A DNA stretch of 53,752 nt from Hofstenia miamia (Eukaryota > Xenacoelomorpha > Acoela > Hofsteniidae), in NCBI GenBank assembly GCA_900660155.1, contig CABFPE010000137.1, forward strand, positions 789,243-842,994. Direction: 5' to 3'. Under the pieces are notes generated by a model. It was not told the DNA's origin. It ran no database searches and worked only from the letters and a program-made list of their open reading frames with translations. Shown piece after piece: positions 1 through 10,096 of this stretch (the first letter of the stretch is position 1; the number at the start of each line of letters is the position of its first letter). A program made the position numbers and the translations under genes.

Positions 1-449
1 TTCTTTAACTTCCACAGTCTTTCTATTTCCTCTGCCAACTCTCTGTACTTGTCTATCTTCTCTTTCTCCTTGCTTTCTACATTTCTGTCCTTTGGTACTG
101 CTATATCTATCACTGTTCCTAATCTTTTCTCTTTGTCTACCACTACTATGTCTGGCCTCCGTGCTTCTATCACTTTGCTCGTCTGTATGTTGAAGTCCCA
201 CAGTATCTTAACCTTCTCATTTTCTATGACGCCCTGTGGCTTGTGCTCATACCACTTGTCTCCTGCTTCTAACCCGTGCTGCCTGCTCAAACTCCAATGT
301 ACCATTCTTCCCACCTTGTCATGCCTGAACTTATACTCATTCTGTGCCAACGTCTCACACCCTGCTATCAGATGATCTACTATCTCACACTCTTTCTTAC
401 ATAGCCTACACTTATCACTTACTTCCACTCTTCTGCCTATATGCTTCTT
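1..449 (-). mobile_element. 3' part of an RLE-bearing LINE ORF (R2/NeSL type)
   Basis: The minus strand is open without a stop from about base 449 to the window edge, although no long ATG-started frame exists. In order it shows a zinc knuckle of form CX2CX8HX4C (CRLCKKEC...DHLIAGC), the motif VGRMVHW, the stretch EHKPQGVIENEKVKILWDF, and then RRPDIVVVDKEKR...VIDIAVPKD. This PD...D arrangement after the knuckle is that of the restriction-like endonuclease at the C-terminus of R2/NeSL-type LINE polyproteins, which nicks target DNA for reverse transcription. A TAA directly precedes the readable part, so the copy is 5' truncated or broken there; the C-terminus runs off the window. The codons are richer in G and C than the surroundings. 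The subfamily cannot be fixed from this fragment. Confidence 0.75.
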
Positions 450-915
450 TTAGTTTAGATCGTTAAGATCTGGAATTGCAACCATATAGTGTAGATGACT
501 TTTCAATATCGATTCATGATTGGATTTTACAAAGCCTAGCAAAATTAGGAGTTTTGGAAAAAAATATTTTGAATGAACAATAGAGAAATATATGATTTAG
601 CAAATTTCGTAGACTTGATACTCATTATATAAACGATATAAAATTGGAATCAGACAAAAAAAATTTTAATGAATAAGTAAAATTACGTCAGCATCAAATA
701 TTAATGTTGTGCAAAGCAGGCTTACAAATTTTAATTTGAAAAGTTATTCAGATTGTATGCATCAAAAATCGTCAACCAAATTGTACGTTATTGATACCTA
801 TCCCTGTGATTTAATGTACTGATGAAAATTTCGATTTTATCTTTGCCTACGTTTTTTGAAAAGAAATCTAAACTACTGAATATTGCCAAATCTGATACTC
901 TCTATGTGTTAAATT
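450..915. other. No recognisable feature
   Basis: AT-rich sequence between two transposon-derived fragments. Neither strand gives a frame or repeat I can name. A polypyrimidine-poor AG (ttaaattgtag) ends just before the next fragment but is not enough to call an exon. Confidence 0.4.
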
Positions 916-1420
916 GTAGGACGGCATGATCGTCTTCGCGATATTGTATACTCAATGGCAGCTTCTTCCTCCCTATCTCCTGTCAAAAGAGCAAAGTAAT
1001 CTAAGTAATGGGACTGGGTCTAAACCTGGAGATGTTTTTATTCCGGTTTGGTCTACAGGCAAGTCAGCTGCACTAGACTTGACTGTTATCTCATCGCTGC
1101 AAATTTCAACCATTTCAAATGCGGCATCCAATGTAGGCTGGTCTCTAGGAGTAGCTGAAGATCGCAAATTTTCAAAATACTTTAATAATTGTAAATCTGA
1201 AGGTTATATATTTGTGCACTTGGTCTTAGAAACACTAGGGGGCTTCACAGCTACCTCAATTAAGACTTTTCGAAAGCTGGCCCTCCTTGCTGAATCGCGG
1301 AAAATTCACAATAGAGATGTGACTACTTCTCTCTTTAGATTTTTATAGTCTCTCTCAATTGCGCTAATGCGAGGCAAGGCTAATATGATCCTAGCAAGAT
1401 CTCTAGATCCTCATCACTAG
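916..1420 (+). pseudogene. Broken PGDVFIP-type nuclease-like domain of a retroelement protein
   Basis: The plus strand encodes RHDRLRDIVYSMAASSSL, then after a frameshift around 975-1010 SKPGDVFIPVWSTGK followed by AALDLTVISSLQ, VAEDRKFSKYF, and VHLVLETLGGF. After an in-frame TAG at 1346 it continues with SLSIALMRGKANMILAR. This order (RH..LRD, PGDVF.P, LD.TV, E.LGG, LS.AL.RG.A) is one I recognise from C-terminal domains of reverse-transcriptase-like proteins common in invertebrate genomes. The spaced acidic residues (GDV and LDL) are compatible with a PD-(D/E)XK-like nuclease fold, which is inference. The frameshift and stop show that it is dead. An ATG-started frame from 926 uses the wrong frame for the first part. 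Confidence 0.5.
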
Positions 1421-2383
1421 ATTGAAATAAAGAATGCTGTAAATCGTATTAAGTTAATTGTGTGAATTTGTAGATAATCTTTCTTAATCATTTTAAACAG
1501 TATACATGAATCGAATATTTTTGTATCCATGATTAATTTTATAAATTTAGTGCTAATACTAACTAAATAATTGAATTTTGTAAATGTGTAGATGATTTTG
1601 AATGATTGTAATTATAACTTTGTTTCAATAAAATTATTGTTATTTTTTCAATACAATCTCAACAATTTGAAATTTATTGGTTTTTACAAAAATGATAAGC
1701 ATTTAGGATAGGTTGGAGAATGCAAGAATAGTAATAATGACAAAAACCAACATATTTCTGTCAATTTTTTCATACCCTTAAAGATAGGTTAAGCAGGGTA
1801 CTTTCATATGCCAAATTTGTTGTCAATGCACAAAGTTCACAAATGATAAATCTTTGATTAAAATAACATTTTCAAGGTGTCTTGAATACAATCACTTCAT
1901 ATTATCATTGGAATTAGTGTAGTGTAATTACTATCATAAGCAATACATATGTGCTTCGATTATGTAAATATTCATGTTTCTACCTTTAATTACCTATAGT
2001 CCTGCCTATAATCTGTGATACTCACATCTTAAAAAATGCCATTTGAATATATTTTTTATTGCAAGTGTTGGCAAGGAATGTTTTTTCAAGAACAGGAACA
2101 TATTTATGTTTCATTGTATTTTTATATTAAAAAACTTAAATATTGTTTCTGATAATTTAGACAATTTGATGCTGAACTCTTTAAAACTACGTTTCTGTCA
2201 TCGTCATTCACTTGCACAGATTTCTAGTGGAATCATGAAGATAATAATCATCTATAAAATATTTATTAACATCACTAAATTTTGATATAGGTATTGCTTC
2301 AAAGTGGTGCACAAATTTATAAATGAATTTAATATCTTGATATTTCCAATTGCATTTTTAGAACCTAATTTTAAAACCTAAGA
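1421..2383. other. No recognisable feature
   Basis: AT-rich, with short unsupported frames only. No splice-site pairs flanking a protein-like frame were found. Confidence 0.4.
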
Positions 2384-2690
2384 CATAATAATAATTTTTA
2401 TTTAAAGCGCATTTTAGATCACCGAAGCAACTACTAATACACTTTACAACTTATATTTAAGAAAAACCAAATTGTCTTTGAAGGCCATCTTGAGGAGAGG
2501 TGGGTTTTCAGAGTGATTTTGAAGGCAGAGAGCTAATTCAAATCACGGATTTGTGAGAGAAGGTCATCGAATAGAGAGGCTTGAGCGTCAGTGAATGATC
2601 TTTCTCCATATGTGAAATGCTTAATTCCGGACACCTTGATGGTACGTGTCATTGCCTCTCTAATCGTTTGTGGTGGATGATACAAACCCT
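2384..2690 (-). mobile_element. 3' end of a CR1/L2-like LINE
   Basis: On the minus strand the readable frame gives YHPPQTIREAMTRTIKV, then KHFTYGERSFTDAQASLF, SQIRDLN, a stop, and LSAFKITLKTHLSS. This is the usual C-terminal pattern of CR1/L2-type LINE polyproteins (TYGERAF...LW..LP..IR...SL..FK..LKTHLF). It is followed by AATGCGCTTTAAATAAAAAT and ATT repeats, typical of such LINE 3' ends. It is a 5'-truncated dead copy with one stop and a small deletion. Confidence 0.65.
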
Positions 2691-3885
2691 ACACGAGAAT
2701 TTTCTGGCTACGCCACTGTAAGGAAACTGTTCCCTTTTCTCCACTGAGTTCCCCGCTAGTGCTTAATTAAACTTCTGGCTGGTAAGAAAGTAATTAGTAT
2801 AAGAAACCTTACGACACTTTGTTAGGAATGACTTTAGAAAATAACTTAAACTAGAAAGACATTTTACATCTACTGAACGTAAAAAATTGTAGTCACTTAT
2901 GTATATTTAATAAATTCTAAATTTAACGGCTGTCGCCGACTTCACTGCTTTATTTAGATAATGTAGGTCAACCTTTCGATTAGATAACATTAGGGTACTT
3001 AGTAGTTCAACCATACATATAAGTTAAATAGTTGTAACAAATACTTTGTGTTTTAAGACAAAAACTTTTAGGTATGAAAATTTTTTAATATCTGAGTACT
3101 TCTAGTAGTAAGATTACTTGAACATGTTTAAGTAGTAAAATGTATAATGACACCAATAAAATCACTTAACAACTTCTGAGTTAACCAATTCACTAATCCA
3201 CAATTAATTATTCGCTCACGTTATAAAGATTAAGAGCGAAAACAGATTAACAAAAATCAATAATTTGAATTAGATTTAATTCCAGATTTCGAAAGACTAC
3301 AACTTTAAGTCTTCATTCGAAGATAAAACAAACTATAAAAAATCAATATTGACAAACTTAGAAATTGCAAGTTAGTTATAAATAAAGAATTCTAAAATGC
3401 GCAATAAAATTAAGCGACTTAAAAATTAGAAACATTCCTTTTACAAACACGCCTTTCGTGCAGCTAGTTTTACAACTGTTTTTCTTACCTGTTATTTGTC
3501 GCTCATGACGTTAACTTTTACAGAAGTCTTTTGCTTGCTTCAAAACTCTGAATGTCCATATGGTGAAATTTAAACATGTAATAGTAATTAAATAACTTCA
3601 AATTTCTTGATGAAACAGAAAGTTGTTGTTTTGTCGAAAAATAGTTTGTCTATTTGATTTTAACCAAATTAGATAACTAGATATAAAAAATCGTCAAATT
3701 AATTACCCTTAATAAATTTTACAAATAATTTGTCGACGTTATGGCTTTGCCGTCACATATTTAATTTTACAATTATTTTAAGTGCATTGTGCAAAATAAA
3801 ATGAACAAACAATGCATTTTTTTGAAAAAATATTTGTCAAATACAAAATTCAACTGAAATTTTGAAGTCAAAATTAAAAGTGTGC
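2691..3885. other. No recognisable feature
   Basis: AT-rich intergenic sequence downstream of the TRIM-like gene. No frame, repeat or RNA gene could be supported. Confidence 0.4.
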
Positions 3886-3891
3886 TTTATT
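3886..3891 (-). promoter_or_regulatory. Polyadenylation signal AATAAA
   Basis: AATAAA on the minus strand, 18 nt after the TAG stop of the TRIM-like gene. The 3' UTR would be very short. The position fits the terminal exon model and supports it. Confidence 0.55.
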
Positions 3892-3909
3892 GCAATTGAA
3901 GTTCGCGTG

Positions 3910-5823
3910 CTACAAAGACTGCTCATCTTCAGGCTGACTTGCGTTTGATTCTTCCTCATTCTCCCCTACTATTGCGACTAATCCAAGAGTTGAAAGCTTT
4001 TCATTGAATTCAGAGCTGTCTAATATGAACTGAACTTTATCCATCTTACGAGTATGCCTCAGACTGTTTTCCAAGGATTCAAATGCTCGAGCACATTCAT
4101 GATTTTTTATTTGAGCTTCGCAAATAACTGCGAAATCTGCATCAGAAACCTGAAAATATAGTTAGTGTATTATAAGCTCACTAAAATAATTCAATTAATT
4201 AACCCTCCGAAGGCCAACGTGTGTTTTTTCAATGTAACTCTGAAATTGTGATCTAATCAGTGAATAACACTCTGACTCTTAGTATAATATTGTGTCATGA
4301 CTGCTGACCGCAGGTTCATCCCCTCTGATCTAAATTGAAGTGATTTCTAAAATCACAAGTCGGCCTTCCGAGGGTTAATAGTTTTGACATTGCAAAACAA
4401 CATGCATGTTCAGTCAACGTTATGTTGTGTCCTCTAGGTAGGAATATTTTGGCGAGAAATTAAATTTATTGAAGGTATTAATTGTGTACCTTTTGCTGGA
4501 AACACATTTGAAATGCCCAATTTGCATATGATTATAGATGAAGTGGTTAGCATTGAATTTTTAGTAAAAGGTGATTCAAAAAGAACAACTCAAATGTTAA
4601 GCTAAATTTATATCGATCTTAAAATTAATTTTTAATGTCAACAAAGTTAAAATGGCATTGTATATGCATTCAGAAAATGCAACGTTTTCTTTTGTATCTT
4701 GATACGTTTAAATTTTATCACTTTTTAAAATCGTGTTAGTCATTCTGAATTACTTCAAGCCATAAGTGCATATTTCAATACGATCGTTCTGAAATTCAAT
4801 TTTTATATCTGATTCGAATACAAATCAAATGTACCTTGGAATACGATCCAAGTGGTCCCCGCACAGGTGTAATACTGATTCTACATGCTTTTTCAAACTT
4901 CTTTACCAATGCACCCAACTCTTTTTCATGTTGAATTTTCTCATTTACAAGTGGTTTTGTTGCTTCCTTATTCTTTTTACGCAGCTCACCTTTTAATTCT
5001 TCCTTCCTGGCATTAAGCTTCTTTTCGAGTTCCTGAAACTCAGAATCAATGTGACGCAAATCTTGTTTTTCTGCCTGCTCAATTTTCCAAAGATCCTTTG
5101 CAATTTTTGATAGAACCCCTTCACATACATGTTGAGAAGATACATTGCTTGACCGTAAGTCTGTAAATTCATCCATTGCCTTTTCTACATGATTTATCCT
5201 AAAATGTACAAATAATCTCCTTATGACTTCCTCTTTGAATAAATTTAGGAAGCTTTTTTTACCTTCATAAGTATTGAATTTGACAACAACGAATAATTAG
5301 GAAACAACTAAATGATAACACAACAGTATTTATAGAAAGTGAACGAAATCATGCGTATTCCTATACTTAAATCTCTACTATTTATTACGTAATAGTCAGA
5401 TAAAAGGCTTTCAATCATATGGAATTGAATTTCCAAGAACATATCAGACCAAATTTTTTACTAACAGGGTGTCACATCGATATAATGGTCTCTGTATACC
5501 TTCAATAACAATTCCAACATGGCATTTTCACCAAATGCCATTAGAAAACAATTTATTTCAATTATTTCATTATTTAAAATAATTTCAATACTTTTTGTTT
5601 TCAAAAAAATTTTTTTCACTCCACCCTATAATAAAATAATATTTTTCTTTAAGTTGGTAATTTTAAAATGGACTACTCACCGACACTTCAAACAGATATT
5701 GGAAGCGCAATGAACACAATGATGCAACTCTGAAACATGTCTCCCGCAAGTCTGACAATCTACAGTGAGCTTCAATTCGCAACTTTTGCGGAGTTTTGAA
5801 TTTTCTTTCTTCTTGTAATCTCC
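3910..5823 (-). CDS. TRIM-like B-box/coiled-coil protein, 5' incomplete
   Basis: Three exons chain in phase: 5823-5681, 5198-4835 and 4149-3910 (stop TAG). Donors are CG|GTGAGT and AAG|GTACAT; acceptors are TTTATTTAG, TACATTTTAG and ATTTTCAG. About 248 residues are visible. The first exon ends with a zinc-binding pattern CX2CX9CX2CX4CX2CX3H (CQTCGRHVSELHHCVHC...CLKC), like a B-box. The second is a long charged alpha-helical coiled coil (KIEQAEKQDLRHIDSEF, KKLNARKEELKGELRKK). The third is an acidic helical tail (DEQSL at the end). This is the B-box plus coiled-coil core of TRIM/NHL-1-type proteins, many of which are E3 ubiquitin ligases. No RING exon and no C-terminal NHL or SPRY domain is seen. 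The start and any RING lie upstream, perhaps beyond the transposons at 6-9 kb. A piggyBac-like MITE sits in the second intron. Confidence 0.72.
4203..4374. mobile_element. piggyBac-like MITE, 172 bp
   Basis: The ends form an imperfect inverted repeat: CCCTCCGAAGGCCAACGTGT on the left, and the reverse complement of the right end reads CCCTCGGAAGGCCGACTTGT. Both ends are flanked by TTAA (4199-4202 and 4375-4378), the target duplication used by piggyBac transposases, and start with CCCT as piggyBac ends usually do. There is no coding capacity. It lies in the second intron of the TRIM-like gene. Confidence 0.75.
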
Positions 5824-6159
5824 CTAAATAAAAGGTATAAGAAACATTGAAATGCCTGAATATCTTAAACCTGTCCATAATTTTCTAGATGCGTTAAAAA
5901 TATTTTGCTCTGTAAGTAATTTTAATCACTTGAAACTGATTGCAAATTTCAAATAATGATCAAAAAATACTGAAAATTCGAAAATTGATTTACATTTTCA
6001 TTAACCATTTCTTTTTTATCAGTAAAACAAGCCGTTTTGGACTATAATGCCACAAATCAACTAGGCAAGGTCTAAACCGACACTTGTATAATCTTGCATT
6101 TAATTTCTTTTTTCTTACCTAATAGAATTATTCTATGTGTTACAACGTTTAAACTCAAG

Positions 6160-6161
<2 letters not shown>
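5824..6161. other. No supported exon upstream of the B-box exon
   Basis: A minus-strand donor-like AG|GTAAGAA occurs near 6120, but the sequence before it is a short frame ending in the TA repeat. No RING-type cysteine pattern is present, so no upstream exon is called. Confidence 0.4.

Positions 6162-6199
<38 letters not shown>
6162..6199. repeat. (TA)n microsatellite
   Basis: Uninterrupted TA dinucleotides, directly 5' of the Penelope-like element. Confidence 0.95.
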
Positions 6200-6202
<3 letters not shown>

Positions 6203-6229
6203 CTCCTTATTGTCCTATCCTGTCTATGG

Positions 6230-7560
6230 TTGAAGCTCACACTCAAACATTATCTAAATAGCTCGATGAACTTCTTAAATCCTTCATGCCTAGGTCATTT
6301 ATCCTAGAAGACACATTCGATTTCCTCGGAAAAATCAAAGATATCAATCCCTTCTAATAAAATAATGGTCAGCTACGACGTCAAAAGTCTTTTAACTTCA
6401 ATTCCTATCTCCAAAACCATCGATCACAATATTAGTCTTACCTCTTCAGATCTTTTTCTCTTTGATAATTCTAGTCTTCGAAAATTACTTCACCTCGATT
6501 CATCAAATATCATTTTCTCTTTCAACAATTAACTTTATCAGCAGCATGATGGTATGGCAATGGGATCACCTCTAGGCCCAACATTCGCCAACTTTGCTAT
6601 GGACATCATTGAATCAAAATTCTCAACAAACAATCTTCCTTCGTTCTACCCGCGATACGTCGATGATATCTTTTGCCTAATGGATAATCAAAATGAAGCT
6701 GACGAATTTCTTCACTTCCTTAACTCATTCCTTCCTTCAATTCAATTTACTCAAGAAACCAAATCCAATAGGTCATCTCAACTTCCTTGATGCTTCTTTT
6801 CTCCGAGCTTTTTCTTTTTTTCTTCTTTTGAAGCTTCTCTCTACATCAAACCCTTAAACACTGGGTTATATATCCCCTTCAATTCCTACTGTTCTGAAAA
6901 TTATAGGTTATCTATTCCTCGTAACTTATTTTCCCGAGCTGTCCGCCTATCATCTTCTTATCAAAAAGTAACTGAATCCCTCGATACAATTTTTCAAAAC
7001 ATCACCAAAATGTTTATCCTGATAATGTTCTCCGTGGCTCATCTAATGTTGCCCTTAATCCATCGCCTCAAATCGCACTTTGTGAAAAAAGTCAATTTAT
7101 TGGAAAGTTCCCAATATCGCTAATCTTTCAAAAAATCTCGAAGCCTCAGTAAAGAATCTCAACAAGAAATTCACTTCAACTCAAATCAAGCCTGTCTTTC
7201 TGTCATTCAAAACCAGCAAAATCTTTTCAAACAAAGATCCCATTCCAGTGTCCCTACGCTCTTCTCTTGTTTATAAATATCAATGTCATAAGTGTGAGCA
7301 CTTAAACATTGGAGAGATTAGAAGACATCTTCAAACCAAAATCCGAGAACATCTGTACGGTCATCTTCGCTCAGAAGTCTTCCTCCATTATTAAAGTCAC
7401 GCTGCCACCTCATCTAATTTTTCAGTCATAATCTGTCATCCATCTTCAAAGGAAATCAAATAAATTCACCCGGCACTTAACAATCAAGTAGAAATCAAAA
7501 TTCACTTCTTCTAAACAATCAATCATCCTGTCAATCAATCAATCATTCCACTTCAGTATG
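6230..7560 (+). mobile_element. Penelope-like element (RT + GIY-YIG), decayed
   Basis: Plus-strand pieces in several frames give, in order, the Penelope-type RT motifs SYDVKSLLTSIPISKTIDHN, GMAMGSPLGPTFANF and PRYVDDIFCLM. Then come YIKPLNTGLYIPFNSYCSEN and IPRNLFSRAVRLSSS from the RT-to-linker part. Last is a GIY-YIG endonuclease piece: SSLVYKYQCHKC and NIGEIRRHLQTKIREHL, equivalent to the usual YIGET.R.L..RI.EHL. RT with a C-terminal GIY-YIG is the defining layout of Penelope-like elements, which insert by target-primed reverse transcription. Stops and frameshifts, and changes in the endonuclease motif, show that it is inactive. The N-terminal part is missing. Confidence 0.8.
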
Positions 7561-7595
7561 TGTAAACTTTATTTTTAATCGCTTTGTATTCTTGT

Positions 7596-7611
7596 TTGAT
7601 GAAGGCCGAAA
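7596..7611 (+). other. Hammerhead-core-like motif after the Penelope-like ORF
   Basis: TTGATGA-AGGCC-GAAA follows the GIY-YIG domain by about 200 bp. Hammerhead ribozymes are known in Penelope-like elements and have a CUGAUGA-stem II-GAAA core. Here stem II seems lost (only AGGCC remains) and the first base is U, so it would not cleave. The reading rests on position and core similarity only. Confidence 0.25.
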
Positions 7612-7652
7612 GTACTTCAAATATATAATTTGTCAACGTGTTCGTTTTTATG

Positions 7653-7653
7653 C

Positions 7654-7692
<39 letters not shown>

Positions 7693-7720
7693 CATATATA
7701 GTTTTATATATATATGTATA
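7653..7720. repeat. TA-rich microsatellite with CATA interruptions
   Basis: TA repeats broken by CATATA and GTTTTATA. The last TA (7719-7720) is the left target-site copy of the Tc1 element. Confidence 0.9.
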
Positions 7721-7744
7721 CCTCATTGCAAAAAAAATGGCCAC
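7721..7744 (+). repeat. Left terminal inverted repeat of the Tc1 element
   Basis: 24 bp with an eight-A run in the middle. The outermost bases are CCTC next to the TA target copy. Confidence 0.85.
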
Positions 7745-7836
7745 TGGAAAATCGTATATTACCAATATACTTATATACATATGAAAACAAATATTCAGTG
7801 AAACAAAGGTAAATGGACACACTACATACAACTAAT

Positions 7837-8859
7837 TCAGTTTTCCACTAGAGCTCCGTTGTTTCCTATGCAGCGCTCCAAACGTCCAGAAATGGAAGAC
7901 ATTAAATTTCTTCTTACTTCAGGGGTTATCTCGTGCTCTGCATTTCGAACAAATTCGATCAATTCCAGCTTGGTTTTTGGCATTCTCTTCTCAATATTTG
8001 TTTTTAAGATATTCCAAACGTTCTCTACTGGATTAATATCCGGGGAATTTGGCGGCCATTGTAAGATTTGGATAGAATTTTCCTCCAAAAACTCACGAGT
8101 TTGCCTTGATGTGTGAGGAGTCGCACCATCTTGCTCCAAAATCCACCCATCGGGATAAACCAAGTTAGCATGCTCCATAGCAAATTTCTGGACGATCTGG
8201 CAATATTTTTGACTGTTGATAGTTCCTTGTTCCAAAATTACGAGGTAAAAACTTCGATATGAGAGAGCACCCCAAACCATGATTTTGGGGGAAAACTTTG
8301 GAAACGGTTTTCGCACTCTCTTCCCCCGCGGACTCCAAAGTGCCACCTTATTCCGATAGAGCTGGATCACACATTCGTCAGATAGGAAGACGTCCTCAAA
8401 TGGATAGCTTTTCCAGCAGGAAGCGAACTCCAAACGTTTCCGCTTATGGTTTTCGGTAATTTGAGGGACAATTTTTCCCAGTTTTTTAGTAACGCCAGCA
8501 GTCCGTAGGGTTCTGTATACAGTTGACTGGTCAACCTGGATCCCTGTCTTCTGAACAAAAACTTCTCTTACCTCTTTCGTTGAAAATGCCGGATTTTTCA
8601 AGGCAAATTGCGTAAGTCGCTTCTTCTCGTTTCCAGTGATTTTTAGGGGTCGGCCACTTCCCCGCTCCCTTTGTAACGTCCCACCTTCTTCCAACTTTTT
8701 AATATTCCTACGAAAAGTTCGGCCGTTCATTGCAGAACATGGTCGCAAAAATTCGCGGTCCGTTGACACGTGCTTGTACAGAAATTCAAGTGTGTCTCGC
8801 TTTGACTGATTCATTGCAGTTGTGCAAGGCAAAACTAACTGTTGACAGGTACTTTGCAA
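7837..8859 (-). CDS. Tc1-type DD34E transposase, intact (340 aa)
   Basis: It cuts and pastes the surrounding element at TA sites, acting in the nucleus. The N-terminal half holds two helix-turn-helix units separated by a GRPR-like linker (GRPLK, residues 69-73). The catalytic triad is D161 (FLSDECVIQLY), D244 (LEQDGATPHTS) and E279 (NSPDINPVENVW), with 34 residues between the last two, hence DD34E as in Tc1. The motif MVWGALS lies between them. Length is the family norm, with no stop or frameshift. The first Met (8859) gives 340 residues; a second Met at residue 16 could be the real start, since the region before it aligns with nothing I know. All motifs needed for activity are visible, so the copy may be recent. 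Confidence 0.93.
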   Translation of the reverse strand: MQSTCQQLVLPCTTAMNQSKRDTLEFLYKHVSTDREFLRPCSAMNGRTFRRNIKKLEEGGTLQRERGSGRPLKITGNEKKRLTQFALKNPAFSTKEVREVFVQKTGIQVDQSTVYRTLRTAGVTKKLGKIVPQITENHKRKRLEFASCWKSYPFEDVFLSDECVIQLYRNKVALWSPRGKRVRKPFPKFSPKIMVWGALSYRSFYLVILEQGTINSQKYCQIVQKFAMEHANLVYPDGWILEQDGATPHTSRQTREFLEENSIQILQWPPNSPDINPVENVWNILKTNIEKRMPKTKLELIEFVRNAEHEITPEVRRNLMSSISGRLERCIGNNGALVEN

Positions 8860-8981
8860 AGTAATCGTGTTGTGTGTGCTACCAATTGAATCTAGAGACG
8901 TTTGTCTACCATGTTCGCTTTGAGAAATTTTTAGCTAAATGCCTTATTAGGGAATTATTCGTGTTTTGAAATCTACAAGCC

Positions 8982-9004
8982 GTGGCCATTTTTTTGCAAC
9001 GAGG
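8982..9004 (-). repeat. Right terminal inverted repeat of the Tc1 element
   Basis: 23 bp, the reverse complement of the left end apart from one base (CCTCG for CCTCA) and a seven- instead of eight-base A run. Confidence 0.85.
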
Positions 9005-9190
9005 TATATATATATTCTACTTAAATGTATACCCATATTATATTTTATTTACTTTTCCATGTATTCTGGAAAATTTTTTACTTTTTTATAATATTACTAA
9101 GATTTCAATAAATGGTCTAATAATAGTAATAATAAAAGACTTATTTCCAATAAGAAATACAAATTAAGAAAGAATATAAATAAAAAAAGA

Positions 9191-9213
9191 ATATATATAT
9201 ACATATATATATA
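9191..9213. repeat. Short TA microsatellite
   Basis: TA repeat with one CA interruption. Confidence 0.9.
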
Positions 9214-9339
9214 ACAAAATTCGGTTTTTAATAAAATGACATCACTGATGTTGCATGACAACTTTGGAAGGGAGATAATAAACGATATGCGCAGGAATCG
9301 TCAACTTTATAAAAGGAAGTAAATCGATTCATAAAAAGC

Positions 9340-10078
9340 TATTAAAATTGGTTTTTAACAGCATTAGGTTTGTTAAATAGACATATATTACTGTGAAGAT
9401 GGATATAATTCGCAAACTTTACCACTCTATGAAAGTAATTTCTCTTTGTTTTTTCTTTAATGGTAGGCTTTGAACGGCAATGTAGTGATGAGAAAGATCT
9501 TAGTTCAGTTCGACATTGATTGTATAATGATATGTAAGAAAGATATTTAAGATCATACTCTCCATTACCATTAAGCAATTTGTTAAAAAGATTAAGTCCA
9601 AAAACTCTAGATATAAAAAGATAGGTGGTAAATGTAGTTATTTAAGGCGAGTTATGTAACTTTCAATAGAATTAATCCATTTGGTGCACCTTTTTGAAAC
9701 TTCTCAAGTTTTTTCTTATCTGTTACTGAGACATTCGAAACTGATGATGCATAAGTTAACATAGAGAGAATCATAGTTTTGTATAGTTGAAGCTTGATTC
9801 TAGCTGGTGAACTAAATGGGACCATTCGTTTAATATACATAAAAGTGAGATTACCAGAAGCTAGTTTATGAGAAATATGAGTGTCCCAAGACAAAGACTG
9901 GGAAATAAGCAAACCCAAATCTTTTACTTCAATGGGATTAGTAAGGGCCTTGCTGAGATAATGTGAGTCAAATCTAATTGAAGGTCAGCAATGGAGCTAA
10001 TAACTAGCTTTACATCATTTGCAAATAGAGATGGTATGGTTTGAACACAGTTATCACTAAGGTCGTTTATGAATATGT
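9340..10078 (-). mobile_element. LINE RT C-terminal fragment (CR1/jockey-like)
   Basis: The minus strand reads NIFINDLSDNCVQTIPSLFA and FANDVKLV, the YADD box with the second residue pair changed to ND. Then come DLGLLISQSLSWDTHIS, ARIKLQLYKTMILSMLTYA and a C-terminal tail with NQCRTELRSFS and NYFHRVVKFAN. This is the fingers-to-thumb end of a jockey/CR1-type RT polyprotein. A frameshift near 9920, stops and the changed catalytic motif mark a dead copy. The 5' side is cut at a TA repeat. Confidence 0.75.
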
Positions 10079-10096
10079 TAATATATATATATATAT
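10079..10096. repeat. (TA)n microsatellite
   Basis: Pure TA repeat at the 5' break of the adjoining LINE fragment. Confidence 0.9.

Larger units (their letters stand above)
7721..9004 (-). mobile_element. Complete Tc1/mariner element, 1284 bp
   Basis: Inverted ends CCTCATTGC-A8-TGGCCAC (left) and, reverse-complemented, CCTCGTTGC-A7-TGGCCAC (right) are each flanked by TA (7719-7720 and 9005-9006), the Tc1/mariner target duplication. The ends differ by one substitution and one A. Between them is one undamaged transposase ORF on the minus strand. Length and layout are those of a complete autonomous Tc1-type element. It landed in TA-repeat DNA behind a Penelope-like copy. Confidence 0.9.

Noticed and set aside
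49..375. 108-codon plus-strand frame
   Set aside because: Shadow of the minus-strand RLE domain, which has clear motifs.
7553..7831. Frames rich in YIYIYI around 7.6-7.8 kb
   Set aside because: TA-repeat translation next to the Tc1 element.
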